Shown here: positions 1-5,940 of the stretch, in pieces
Layout: each line of letters opens with the position of its first letter
Numbering within the stretch: position 1 is the first letter of the stretch
Origin: a virus
Direction: 5' to 3' (one strand)
Virus record (IMG/VR): IMGVR_UViG_3300032080_000020
Location: 1 to 26,112 of that record
Length of the DNA stretch: 26,112 nucleotides
Translations under genes and position numbers: made by a program
Notes under the pieces: generated by a model
What the model was told of the DNA's origin: nothing
Seen by the model: the letters and a program-made list of their open reading frames with translations, nothing else
Databases searched by the model: none

Positions 1-3
1 GCG

Positions 4-165
4 ATGACTCCCGAAGTGGTCAAAGCCCTTTCGGATCTCCTTGACGAAGCAGAGGACGTCTTCGTCTGCATGGCGGACGCCACCGGCATTGACCGTCACA
101 ATCTGCCTGCCCCTTACATCCGCGCTCGCGTCGTTCTCAAGCGAGCCCTTGGGGAAGAGGGGTAG
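4..165 (+). CDS. Small unknown phage protein, possibly 5'-truncated
   Basis: This frame stays open from the window edge to a TAG at 163-165. The first visible ATG is at 4, giving 53 residues (MTPEVVKALSDLLDEAEDVF...ALGEEG). The true start could lie upstream of the window. The protein is acidic at the N-terminus and probably helical; I recognise no family. The next gene starts five bases after its stop, and the purine-rich end of this gene (GAGGGGTAGGGGG) supplies that gene's ribosome binding site. This spacing is the main support for it being a real gene. Confidence 0.5.
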   Translation: MTPEVVKALSDLLDEAEDVFVCMADATGIDRHNLPAPYIRARVVLKRALGEEG

Positions 166-169
166 GGGG

Positions 170-370
170 ATGGCCGTGGAGTCGACTTCGTGGACCAATG
201 AGACGGACTATCTCGCGGATGTCGCGCGCCGAGCTTGGCATGGGCGTAAAATATTACCGGCGTGGCATCTTGTAGATCGTTGGGAGCAACAGAAGTGGCG
301 CCAGGCGATCGGGGCCGTACAGAAGGCTCAGGCCGCCACCCAACCCCAGAAGCAGGAGGACGGAGAGTGA
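170..370 (+). CDS. Small unknown phage protein (66 aa)
   Basis: The ATG at 170 is chosen because a G-rich Shine-Dalgarno stretch lies directly upstream, although the frame is open further left. The product of 66 residues starts MAVESTSWTNETDYLADVAR and carries a Trp-rich, basic middle (RAWHGRKILPAWHLVDRWEQ, residues 21-40). It ends in a Gln/Lys-rich polar tail. No family is recognised. Its stop overlaps the GTG start of the next gene (GTGA at 367-370), so the two are probably translationally coupled. Small unknown genes upstream of the terminase are often early or accessory genes. Confidence 0.6.
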   Translation: MAVESTSWTNETDYLADVARRAWHGRKILPAWHLVDRWEQQKWRQAIGAVQKAQAATQPQKQEDGE

Positions 371-594
371 GTACAAACACCGAGACTCGCGATCAAGACT
401 ATCCGCAGACGATGCATCTGGGTCCCAACTCAGGCGCGCGAGTGGTGCCGTCCTATAAAACCATCCGTGACGAGTTCGCCATGGTGGCGCTGACAGGCCT
501 CACAGCGACTAAGGCGCCAGTCATTGCGGCTGGGCTCGCGTACGAATACGCCGACGCCATGATGGCTGAGCGCTCTAAGACGGGGGAGGGGTGA
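367..594 (+). CDS. Small unknown phage protein (75 aa), GTG start
   Basis: The GTG start at 367 overlaps the previous stop by four bases (GTGA), the coupling pattern used throughout this window. The product has 75 residues. Its C-terminal half (residues 37-68) is Ala-rich and probably helical, and includes TATKAPVIAAGLAYEYADAM. A central segment reads RVVPSYKTIRDEFAMVALTG. I recognise no domain and see no signal peptide. The end overlaps the next gene. Confidence 0.6.
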   Translation: MSTNTETRDQDYPQTMHLGPNSGARVVPSYKTIRDEFAMVALTGLTATKAPVIAAGLAYEYADAMMAERSKTGEG

Positions 595-800
595 TGATCG
601 CAGCGAACCAGTTCGGCGAGCAAGCGCCCCTGAGCGAGTACAAGTGGACGAGCTACGCGCTTGGGTTCTCGCTCGGCTCTGATCAGTTCAGCATACCGAT
701 CGCCAACTTCCAGAACGCGAGCGCGGCCGGCATGGACATGCGATCTTACGCGCGCATCCTGACCTCACCAGCGCTCAGACGCGTATCTGAGGGCAAATAA
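591..800 (+). CDS. Small unknown phage protein (69 aa)
   Basis: Translation could begin at GTG 591, which overlaps the previous stop, or at ATG 594, which makes no real difference to the product of 68-69 residues. It begins MIAANQFGEQAPLSEYKWTS and ends RRVSEGK. No known motif is visible. It is the last member of an overlapping set of small genes (170-800). The next strong gene begins only after a leader of about 120 bases, so a transcription unit may end or be re-initiated here. Confidence 0.55.
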   Translation: MMIAANQFGEQAPLSEYKWTSYALGFSLGSDQFSIPIANFQNASAAGMDMRSYARILTSPALRRVSEGK

Positions 801-834
801 CACGATCGGGGGATCACAAGGGAGGTCGGGGAAC

Positions 835-870
835 ATGAGTGAGCAAGTACCGAGAAAACCCTACCGTTGA
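835..870 (+). other. Possible 11-codon leader minicistron
   Basis: An ATG at 835 is preceded by the best Shine-Dalgarno match in the neighbourhood (AGGGAGGT, 819-826, eight bases upstream), yet the frame closes after 11 codons (MSEQVPRKPYR). It lies in the leader of the winged-helix gene and in a different frame from it. It could be a leader peptide, a decayed gene or chance. The sequence alone cannot decide. Confidence 0.3.
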
Positions 871-886
871 GATCGACAATGCGGTA
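862..886. promoter_or_regulatory. Dyad in leader of the winged-helix gene
   Basis: TACCG TTG (862-869) can pair with CAA TG CGGTA (877-886), giving eight base pairs with a two-base bulge around a seven-base loop. It sits 35 bases upstream of the TTG start at 921 and overlaps the end of the 11-codon minicistron. It could be an operator or an RNA hairpin. A poor promoter-like TTGAGA at 867-872 has no convincing -10 partner. Confidence 0.25.
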
Positions 887-920
887 ACTTTCATTTCGCA
901 AGTGATTTGAGGGGAGCGCG

Positions 921-1355
921 TTGTCCACTCGCATCATCAACGGATGCCCGGCCTCGCTGCACAAGGTGGCGTTCGAAGGCTATCTTGGCTTGGGGCCTGG
1001 ATCGTCCGAAGTCCTCGTGATCCTGTTCGACCGGGCCGGAACACCTATCAGCGCCCGCGACCTTTGCAGGGTCGTTTCAACCCATCGGCCCATCAACACC
1101 CAGGCCCTATACGAGCGCATCCGGGTTCTTCGCGAGGCGATGGACACCGAAGCCCTGGACTCCGACCGAGGCAGTTACTTCCTCACCGACGTGGGCATGG
1201 CTGAATGTCACCGCGCTCTTGCCGAGATGGCCAAGGCCATGACGGGCGAGAGCATCGCCAACACAGCCCAACCCCGACGCCCGCGATCGCCGAAGGTCAG
1301 CCGGCTTCAGCTCTCGTTCCTGGATGCGCTCGTGCCTGAGACCTTCGCAGCCTAA
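921..1355 (+). CDS. Winged-helix DNA-binding protein, OmpR/PhoB-C-like fold
   Basis: The 144-residue product starts with TTG at 921, supported by the strong upstream GAGGGGAG. Residues 28-92 look like a winged helix. A helical part (SSEVLVILFDRAGTPISARD) is followed by a recognition-helix-like segment (INTQALYERIRVLREAM, 58-74) and a strand-turn-strand wing (SDRGSYFLTDVG, 81-92). This resembles the DNA-binding half of OmpR/PhoB response regulators, which read '...ISRLRKKL...GYRL'. There is no receiver domain. The C-terminal 50 residues are basic and Pro-rich. I infer a phage transcription regulator, perhaps of the late genes, because it directly precedes the packaging block. Its target is unknown. 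Confidence 0.6.
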   Translation: MSTRIINGCPASLHKVAFEGYLGLGPGSSEVLVILFDRAGTPISARDLCRVVSTHRPINTQALYERIRVLREAMDTEALDSDRGSYFLTDVGMAECHRALAEMAKAMTGESIANTAQPRRPRSPKVSRLQLSFLDALVPETFAA

Positions 1356-1396
1356 GCCATAATCAAGGCCAGGGACCAACAGACACAATCAGCACC

Positions 1397-2017
1397 ATGG
1401 GACGACCGTTACCGCCTCCGGAAGTCGCCGAGGCCGTCGAGGGCATATTCCTCCCGGCCCACGACCTCGCGGCCTGGGTGAACGAAACCTTCATCGCGGA
1501 AGACGGAGATCTCGTGAACGCCGAGCACTCCCACCTAGAGGCCGCGACGATCGGCTTCCTCTGGACCAACGTCGCCAATACGCGACAGATGCGCCGGGTT
1601 CTTGGCCAGTGCGAACGAGGCCAGCCCCAAGGCTCAATGGGCAAGTGGGCAAAGGCGAGAGCCGAACAGCAGGTGATCGCCTGGTTCGGAGACGTGCCGG
1701 ATTTCATCATCACCATAGACGCTACGCACGCAGCCACGTGCAGCGACATCGAGTTTTGCGCCTTGATTGATCACGAGCTTTATCACGCAGGCCAAGAGCT
1801 TGACGCGTTCGGATCTCCCAAGTTCCGACAGGACGGGAGACCGGCCTTCACGATGCGCGGGCATGACGTCGAGGAGTTCATAGGCGTTGTGCGCCGATAT
1901 GGCGTGGTCAGCCCGGAGATCGAGGCGTTGGTCAGCGCAGCCAAGGGGCGGCCAGAGATCGGAATGGCGAGCATTTCGCAGGCGTGCGGGACCTGCATGG
2001 CCTTGAAGGCCGCATGA
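1397..2017 (+). CDS. Putative phage zinc metallopeptidase
   Basis: The 206-residue product has a zincin signature. HELYH (residues 126-130) would supply two zinc-binding His and the catalytic Glu, and HDVEEF (156-161) would supply a third His or acidic ligand about 26 residues later. The layout matches the putative phage metallopeptidase family I know as PhageMetallopep, which often lies beside terminase genes. The N-terminal 60 residues resemble no catalytic domain. It has no signal peptide, so it should act in the cytoplasm. Its stop overlaps the terminase small subunit start (ATGA). Substrate and role (prohead processing, host protein cleavage) are unknown. Confidence 0.7.
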   Translation: MGRPLPPPEVAEAVEGIFLPAHDLAAWVNETFIAEDGDLVNAEHSHLEAATIGFLWTNVANTRQMRRVLGQCERGQPQGSMGKWAKARAEQQVIAWFGDVPDFIITIDATHAATCSDIEFCALIDHELYHAGQELDAFGSPKFRQDGRPAFTMRGHDVEEFIGVVRRYGVVSPEIEALVSAAKGRPEIGMASISQACGTCMALKAA

Positions 2018-2484
2018 TGAAAGTTAAGGGAGAGCCTAAGCTTTCGGATGAAGCCCGCGCCTTTGTGGTGCAGGCCCTAGCGTGCTTCGACACGCCTACG
2101 ACGGTGTCCAAGGCCGTCAAGGCTGAGTTCGACTTCGTCATCTCGCCGCAGGCCGTGGAGTGCTACAACCCGACCAAGCGCGCCGGACAGAAGCTTTCTG
2201 AGCGCTGGCGAATGCTGTTCGAGCAGACCCGCAAGACCTTCCTGGAGGACGTGAGCCAGATCGGGATCAGCCACCGGGCTGTTCGCCTGAGGGCTATCCA
2301 GCGCATGGCGGAGAAGGCCGAGAGCGTCGGCAACATTGGCTTGGCGGCGCAGCTATACGAGCAGGCGGCCAAGGAGTCGGGCAACAGCTACACGAACAAG
2401 CGCGAGGTGACGGGCAAGGACGGGAAGGATCTACCGACCGGATCTCAAGTCACCGTGTTTGCTCTGCCGGATAATGGACGGTAG
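2014..2484 (+). CDS. Terminase small subunit (DUF2280-like)
   Basis: The 156-residue product starts at ATG 2014, overlapping the metallopeptidase stop by four bases. The order of motifs fits the DUF2280 family as I remember it: FVVQALACFDTPTTVSKAVK near residues 17-36, YNPTKRAGQKLSERWRMLF around 51-69, and ISHRAVRLRAIQRMAEKA around 84-101. The N-terminal part looks like a helix-turn-helix and the middle like a helical oligomerisation region. Small terminase subunits bind the packaging site and recruit the large subunit. The position immediately before the large subunit supports the call. It overlaps that gene by 11 bases. Confidence 0.75.
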   Translation: MMKVKGEPKLSDEARAFVVQALACFDTPTTVSKAVKAEFDFVISPQAVECYNPTKRAGQKLSERWRMLFEQTRKTFLEDVSQIGISHRAVRLRAIQRMAEKAESVGNIGLAAQLYEQAAKESGNSYTNKREVTGKDGKDLPTGSQVTVFALPDNGR

Positions 2485-3976
2485 CGAACCGAACACAATC
2501 CGACCGCAGGAAGGCCCGCAGCAGGCTTTCTTGGCGTGTCCAGCGGATATCGCCATCTATGGCGGCGCGGCCGGGGGCGGAAAGTCATGGGCGCTGCTCA
2601 TGGAGCCGTTGCGCCACGTCCACAACGGCCAGTTCGGAGCCGTGTTCTTCCGGCGCACGACGGTCCAGGTTCGCAACGAGGGCGGCTTGTGGGATGAGAG
2701 CGCCAAGCTCTATCCACTGCTCAATGCCGACCCGAAAGAGCACGTGTTGACGTGGGATTTCCCGAGCGGCGCCAGCGTCAGCTTTGCCCACCTGGAGCAC
2801 GATAAGACCGTCCACAACTGGCAGGGCTCCCAGATCCCGTTGATCTGCTTCGACGAGCTGACCCACTTCAGCGAGAAGCAGTTCTGGTACATGGTCAGCC
2901 GGAACCGCTCGATGTGCGGTGTTCGGCCATATATCCGGGCGACCTGTAACCCAGACGTGGATAGCTGGGTCGCCAAGTTCATCGCCTGGTGGATCAACGA
3001 GGAGACCGGCTTTCCGATCAAGGAGCGGGCTGGTGTCTTGCGCTGGTTTGTGCGGGTCAACGATCAGCTTGTTTGGGGCGATAGCGCCGAGGAGTTGCGG
3101 CGCGACCACCCGAATATCCCGGCCAAGAGCTTGACGTTCGTTCCGGCCAGCCTTCAGGACAACAAGGCCCTGATGGAAGCGGACCCAGGCTATATGGCCA
3201 ACCTGCTGTCTCTGCCAACCGTGGAGCGGGAGCGACTGCTAAACGGCAACTGGAAGATCCGGCCGGCGGCAGGCATGTTCTTCCAGCGGGCATGGTTCAG
3301 GCGCTATCGGAGAGGCGAGGAGCCCAAGAACCTCAAGTACTACCTGACCAGCGACCACGCGCCGACGCAGAACGAGAAGAACGACCCGACCGCCTGTCGC
3401 GTGTGGGGCCTGGATCATCGCCACGACATCTACCTTGTGGATGGCTTCAGCCATCACGCCACCATGGACGTGACCTCAGACCGAATTGTCGGCAATATTA
3501 AGGACCAGGGCCGCGACCCAGATAGGCCGCAGTACGAGGGGCTTATCCGCAAGTGGAACCCGTTCGCCTGGTTCCCAGAGGACGACAACAATTGGAAGTC
3601 CGCCGAGCCGTTCATCCTCCGGCGGATGAAGGATGAGGGCGTCAGGACGGTCATCGCCCCCATGAGCCCTCACGGCCACGACAAGGCAGCCAAGGCGCAA
3701 TCGGCGCAGGGCATGGCCGCTATGGGCTGCGTCTGGATACCTGAGGGACCGGAGTTTGACGCCATCATTGATCAACTCGACGCGTTCCCTGTGGCCGAGC
3801 ACGATGAGGAGGTGGATTGCCTGGCCATCATCGGCAAGGCTATCGCCATGGCTCACCCAGCCCTGGCGCCAGAAGCCCCGAAGCCGCCACCTGGCGAGCC
3901 GCAAGGGATCATGCAGATGAGCTTTGACCAGCTCATGGCGCAGATGGATCGGCAGAACGGGCCGGATCGGGTGTGA
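2474..3976 (+). CDS. terL: Terminase large subunit (packaging ATPase-nuclease)
   Basis: ATG 2474 (MDGSEPNTIRPQEGPQQAFL) is preferred over the in-frame TTG at 2459. The product has 500 residues, close to P22 gp2. Walker A is GGAAGGGKS (30-38), Walker B LICFDE (123-128) and the coupling motif ATCNP (156-160). The RNase-H-like nuclease half contains an acidic strand (YYLTSDHA, Asp294), a second acidic cluster (FPEDDN, 367-372) and the final acidic motif HDEEVDC (443-449). It should pump DNA through the portal and cut concatemers. Everything expected of an active enzyme is present. What is odd is the neighbourhood: the portal gene does not follow but lies about 20 kb downstream. Confidence 0.93.
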   Translation: MDGSEPNTIRPQEGPQQAFLACPADIAIYGGAAGGGKSWALLMEPLRHVHNGQFGAVFFRRTTVQVRNEGGLWDESAKLYPLLNADPKEHVLTWDFPSGASVSFAHLEHDKTVHNWQGSQIPLICFDELTHFSEKQFWYMVSRNRSMCGVRPYIRATCNPDVDSWVAKFIAWWINEETGFPIKERAGVLRWFVRVNDQLVWGDSAEELRRDHPNIPAKSLTFVPASLQDNKALMEADPGYMANLLSLPTVERERLLNGNWKIRPAAGMFFQRAWFRRYRRGEEPKNLKYYLTSDHAPTQNEKNDPTACRVWGLDHRHDIYLVDGFSHHATMDVTSDRIVGNIKDQGRDPDRPQYEGLIRKWNPFAWFPEDDNNWKSAEPFILRRMKDEGVRTVIAPMSPHGHDKAAKAQSAQGMAAMGCVWIPEGPEFDAIIDQLDAFPVAEHDEEVDCLAIIGKAIAMAHPALAPEAPKPPPGEPQGIMQMSFDQLMAQMDRQNGPDRV

Positions 3977-4219
3977 AAGCGACCGGGGTCCTAGACCGTC
4001 CGTCTCGAAGGCTCGCGCGGGGCCAGCGAATAACTTCCGATCGGGGCTGGCGAACCCGGTAAAACAATCCAGCTTTTCCCGCCTGCTCTCGGGACCGCAG
4101 CGCTACGGTTGATCCTACCCTGGCGGGCCGAAACCCCACTACCACAGTCTCGGCTATTTCTCAGCCTGCAAAATGAAGTATCTCTATGGGGCACTATCAT
4201 TTTGAGGCATATTGGTCCG
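3977..4219. other. Non-coding gap between terminase and mini-gene chain
   Basis: No convincing gene or tRNA is seen in these 243 bases; the open frames here are continuations of shadows of the terminase gene. Weak inverted repeats exist: GCCAGC/GCTGGC around 4023-4052 with a long loop, and TCCCG (4077-4081) with CGGGA (4090-4094). The second half is less GC-rich than the surroundings (TATCTCTATGGGGCACTATC), which would suit a promoter, but I find no good -35/-10 pair. Since the next gene is a helix-turn-helix protein, this is the best place in the window for a regulated promoter. Confidence 0.4.
4179..4190 (+). repeat. 12-base direct repeat, copy 1 (TATCTCTATGGG)
   Basis: TATCTCTATGGG occurs here, 30 bases upstream of the helix-turn-helix gene start, and exactly again at 4372-4383 near that gene's end. 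Two identical 12-mers 193 bases apart are not expected often by chance. They could be binding sites for the encoded protein, or a coincidence. Confidence 0.35.
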
Positions 4220-4405
4220 ATGACAGGCCAGCAGTTGAAGGCGTGGCGCAAGCGTATGCGGTTGACGATCAAAGAGGCGAGCGCGGAATTCGGGGTCTCG
4301 ACGGCCACGTTCTCGCGCTGGGAAGCCTCGAAGGAGGAACTGGTCCGCTACGTCGGACGCTGCGCCGCTGCTATCTCTATGGGTATACCGGAGATCGACG
4401 GATGA
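4220..4405 (+). CDS. Small Cro/C1-type helix-turn-helix protein (61 aa)
   Basis: The ATG at 4220 opens a product of 61 residues. Residues 3-35 form a clear Cro/C1 (XRE) helix-turn-helix: GQQLKAWRKRMRLTIKEASA, then EFGVSTATFSRWEAS, where STATFSRWE is the recognition helix. The rest (RYVGRCAAAISMGIP) is one further helix, so this is a DNA-binding domain with no effector or dimerisation domain, unlike a full repressor. The Shine-Dalgarno is poor: GAGG lies 13 bases upstream. A TTG at 4202 is an alternative start. It heads a chain of eight four-base-overlapping genes and may autoregulate them. Confidence 0.7.
   Translation: MTGQQLKAWRKRMRLTIKEASAEFGVSTATFSRWEASKEELVRYVGRCAAAISMGIPEIDG
4372..4383 (+). 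repeat. 12-base direct repeat, copy 2 (TATCTCTATGGG)
   Basis: This is the second exact copy of the 12-mer at 4179-4190. It lies inside the 3' end of the helix-turn-helix gene, in codons for Ile-Ser-Met-Gly, so coding constraint alone could explain it. Confidence 0.3.
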
Positions 4406-4620
4406 GCTTCGAGCCAATCGTTAGTGCTGGAGCGGATAGCTACTGGTGGCAGAAGAAGGCCGGCGGCCATATTGCGCGGGGTAGCGTCCAAGACATGCGT
4501 GTGGCGGCCATGAACGGCGCCGTCGCCTTTGGCGCAACATATGGCAAGATCGACATGGAGTTCGATGCGCTGAGGTGGAAGTTCGAGGGTGATCACGATT
4601 GGCGGGAGGTCCGAGGGTGA
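4402..4620 (+). CDS. Small unknown phage protein (72 aa)
   Basis: ATG 4402 overlaps the preceding stop (ATGA). The product of 72 residues begins MSFEPIVSAGADSYWWQKKA and is rich in aromatic residues, with WW at 15-16 and a C-terminal FEGDHDWREVRG. Charged and aromatic residues alternate, suggesting a compact mixed fold, but no family is recognised. A longer frame is open upstream but would run antiparallel in sense to the helix-turn-helix reading frame, so the overlapping ATG is the better start. Confidence 0.6.
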   Translation: MSFEPIVSAGADSYWWQKKAGGHIARGSVQDMRVAAMNGAVAFGATYGKIDMEFDALRWKFEGDHDWREVRG

Positions 4621-4778
4621 GTGGCGCTCAACCAATCTTCAAAACCATCACAGCGCCAGGCTTTCGGGCCAGGACAATGTCAGAGGCGGCGTATCGCCGA
4701 GCCTGCGCCAGGGCGAATGAGGCGATAAGGCAAGCGGTGGCCAACCCGCCACCGTTCCCGCCGGAGGTGAAGGGATGA
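4617..4778 (+). CDS. Small unknown phage protein (53 aa), GTG start
   Basis: GTG 4617 overlaps the previous stop by four bases and opens a product of 53 residues: MSGAQPIFKTITAPGFRART, then a basic helix (EAAYRRACARANEAIRQAV, about residues 23-41) and a Pro-rich end. The size is near the limit for calling a gene. The support is the unbroken chain of four-base overlaps on both sides. No function is suggested by the sequence. Confidence 0.5.
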   Translation: MSGAQPIFKTITAPGFRARTMSEAAYRRACARANEAIRQAVANPPPFPPEVKG

Positions 4779-4951
4779 GTGAACCCGAAAGGCCGCACCC
4801 GCTTGATGCTCTGGTTGTAGCGGCCGGCCCGGAGCGCGTTGCCGAATTGCTTTGCGACGCCTTCGAGCGAGCGATTTCCGGGCCAGACGGTGATTATCTT
4901 CTTGCGGGATGGATTAAGCGAGCGTCCAAAGCAGCGGAGATCAGGGGATGA
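4775..4951 (+). CDS. Small unknown phage protein (58 aa)
   Basis: ATG 4775 overlaps the stop before it, and GGAGG (4762-4766) provides a ribosome binding site within the upstream gene. The product has 58 residues and a helical look (LDALVVAAGPERVAELLCDA at 10-29, then FERAISGPDGDYLLAGWIKR). It ends AAEIRG. No family is recognised. It ends in another ATGA overlap. Confidence 0.55.
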   Translation: MSEPERPHPLDALVVAAGPERVAELLCDAFERAISGPDGDYLLAGWIKRASKAAEIRG

Positions 4952-5136
4952 GCACCAACCACATCGCCCGATCCGCTAGCGACCGCGATCCTACCTGGGA
5001 AGTCTGGTTTGTAGAACGCTCCGGCCTCAACGTCATGACGACTGGCCCCTGGTATGGTGGCAAGTTCGGACCACGCGAGTTTTGCGAGGCTGAGGCGGAC
5101 CGATTGAACGCCCTCAAGAACGTAGAGGATGGATGA
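4948..5136 (+). CDS. Small unknown phage protein (62 aa)
   Basis: The start ATG 4948 overlaps the previous stop, with AGGGG just upstream. The 62-residue product contains two likely beta strands (WEVWFVERSG, about 17-26, and VMTTGPWYGGKFG, 29-41), followed by a helix (REFCEAEADRLNALKNVEDG). The pattern of a short sheet and a helix ending in 'EADRLNAL' is common in small phage proteins. I cannot give it a function. Confidence 0.6.
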   Translation: MSTNHIARSASDRDPTWEVWFVERSGLNVMTTGPWYGGKFGPREFCEAEADRLNALKNVEDG

Positions 5137-5225
5137 TGACCATTCAGGAAAAGATGCTCGCGCTCCTCGAAAGCGGAGCCGCACGCAACATGGCTGAGGC
5201 CTACGCGATGGCGGGTGGACGATGA
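5133..5225 (+). CDS. Very short gene (30 aa), probable helix
   Basis: Between two overlapping neighbours lies a frame of only 30 codons: MMTIQEKMLALLESGAARNM followed by AEAYAMAGGR. ATG 5133 gives the ATGA overlap; ATG 5136 would also work, and a GAGG at 5125-5128 lies upstream of both. Both ends overlap their neighbours by four bases, which argues for translation even at this size. The peptide should fold as one or two amphipathic helices. It may be a real micro-protein or merely a coupling element. Confidence 0.45.
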   Translation: MMTIQEKMLALLESGAARNMAEAYAMAGGR

Positions 5226-5398
5226 GCGAGAAGCCAACCGAAGAGAGCGTCAATGGGCTCCTGAAATCCGCCTTCAGCAAGCTACCAGAAGTCGGCGATC
5301 GTTGCGTGATCGACGGCGTGACGCTGGTGTTTCGCCGAATGGACGGCAGATCTCAGATCTGGACCGGGGTAACGCCAGACGAGGATCTGCTGCGATGA
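5222..5398 (+). CDS. Small unknown phage protein (58 aa)
   Basis: ATG 5222 overlaps the stop of the 30-codon gene. The product has 58 residues: a helical start (EESVNGLLKSAFSKLPEVGD), then a beta hairpin-like part (CVIDGVTLVFRRMDGRSQIW, residues 28-47) and an acidic tail. A longer frame is open in the same phase of the next gene, but the overlap pattern fixes this one. No family is recognised. Confidence 0.55.
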   Translation: MSEKPTEESVNGLLKSAFSKLPEVGDRCVIDGVTLVFRRMDGRSQIWTGVTPDEDLLR

Positions 5399-5646
5399 GC
5401 GAGACCAAGACCGAAGCGGCCAGTCAAGAGCCGTACGAATGGACAGCAGCAGACTGGCCAGACCCCATGCAAGAAGTGCGCGACAAGGCAGCTGCCGGCG
5501 ACCAGATTGCGGCGTTGATCGTCGAGCGCGTGGACAAGGCGACGAATGCGGTTTTGGCTGACGTTCTACCGAAGTGGGAAGCGCAATTTATGGAGGGTAG
5601 CCCTTACTGCGCCGGCGGCCTCTCCGACTTGCTCGCGCAGGACTGA
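5395..5646 (+). CDS. Unknown acidic phage protein (83 aa)
   Basis: This is the last gene of the chain of eight. ATG 5395 overlaps the previous stop and yields 83 residues rather than the longer open frame. The product is acidic and mostly helical (MQEVRDKAAAGDQIAALIVE, then RVDKATNAVLADVLPKWEAQ), with a Gly-rich end (GSPYCAGGLSDLLAQD). No domain is recognised. After it the overlap chain stops and a 30-base gap with a hairpin follows. Confidence 0.6.
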   Translation: MSETKTEAASQEPYEWTAADWPDPMQEVRDKAAAGDQIAALIVERVDKATNAVLADVLPKWEAQFMEGSPYCAGGLSDLLAQD

Positions 5647-5660
5647 GCGCCCCTAACCCA

Positions 5661-5676
5661 GCGCTATCCTAAGCGC
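5661..5676 (+). promoter_or_regulatory. Hairpin abutting a start codon
   Basis: GCGCT (5661-5665) pairs with AGCGC (5672-5676) around ATCCTA. The 3' arm touches the ATG at 5677, so a folded transcript could hinder initiation of this gene. The gene has no clear Shine-Dalgarno of its own. Confidence 0.3.
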
Positions 5677-5940
5677 ATGGACCAGCAGAGCCAGTACCTA
5701 GCCCAAGCCCTCCGCGCGATGCAGGAGGGACCGCAGGCCCCGCCTCAGATGAACCCGCAGGCGATGGGCCTTGGCCGTATGCAGCCGGGCCAGATGGGCC
5801 AACAGCCCGGCCAGCCGCAAGGCCCCAACGCGCCGCGCCCGTCGATCGGCGACAACCTGCAACAGGCGTGGGGCAATCTCCAAGGTGCGCCGGGCCGCGT
5901 CCAGGGGAGCATCATGGGGCTGGGGAGCCTGTTCAAGTAG
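5677..5940 (+). CDS. Pro/Gln/Met/Gly-rich small protein, likely virion-associated
   Basis: The 87-residue product is highly biased in composition (PQMNPQAMGLGRMQPGQMGQ and similar over residues 20-55) and ends in a hydrophobic Gly-rich segment (GSIMGLGSLFK). Its N-terminus SQYLAQALRAMQE (5-17) matches SQYLTNALQQMQE (27-39) of the SleB-domain virion protein at 18602-20635, nine of thirteen identical. This suggests a shared docking or packaging segment, so I infer a minor virion or assembly protein. The gene converges with the reverse-strand acetyltransferase and overlaps its end by eight bases. Confidence 0.6.
   Translation: MDQQSQYLAQALRAMQEGPQAPPQMNPQAMGLGRMQPGQMGQQPGQPQGPNAPRPSIGDNLQQAWGNLQGAPGRVQGSIMGLGSLFK

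Noticed and set aside
2459-2473. TTG start for the terminase large subunit
   Set aside because: ATG at 2474 begins a normal-length N-terminus; the TTG adds only five residues and has no better ribosome site.
3977-4219. Possible tRNA or small RNA gene in the gap after the terminase
   Set aside because: No cloverleaf arms or T-loop consensus could be fitted on either strand; the inverted repeats are short with long loops.
4220-4405. Full lysogeny repressor
   Set aside because: Only the DNA-binding domain is present in 61 residues; no dimerisation or cleavage domain and no integrase in the window.
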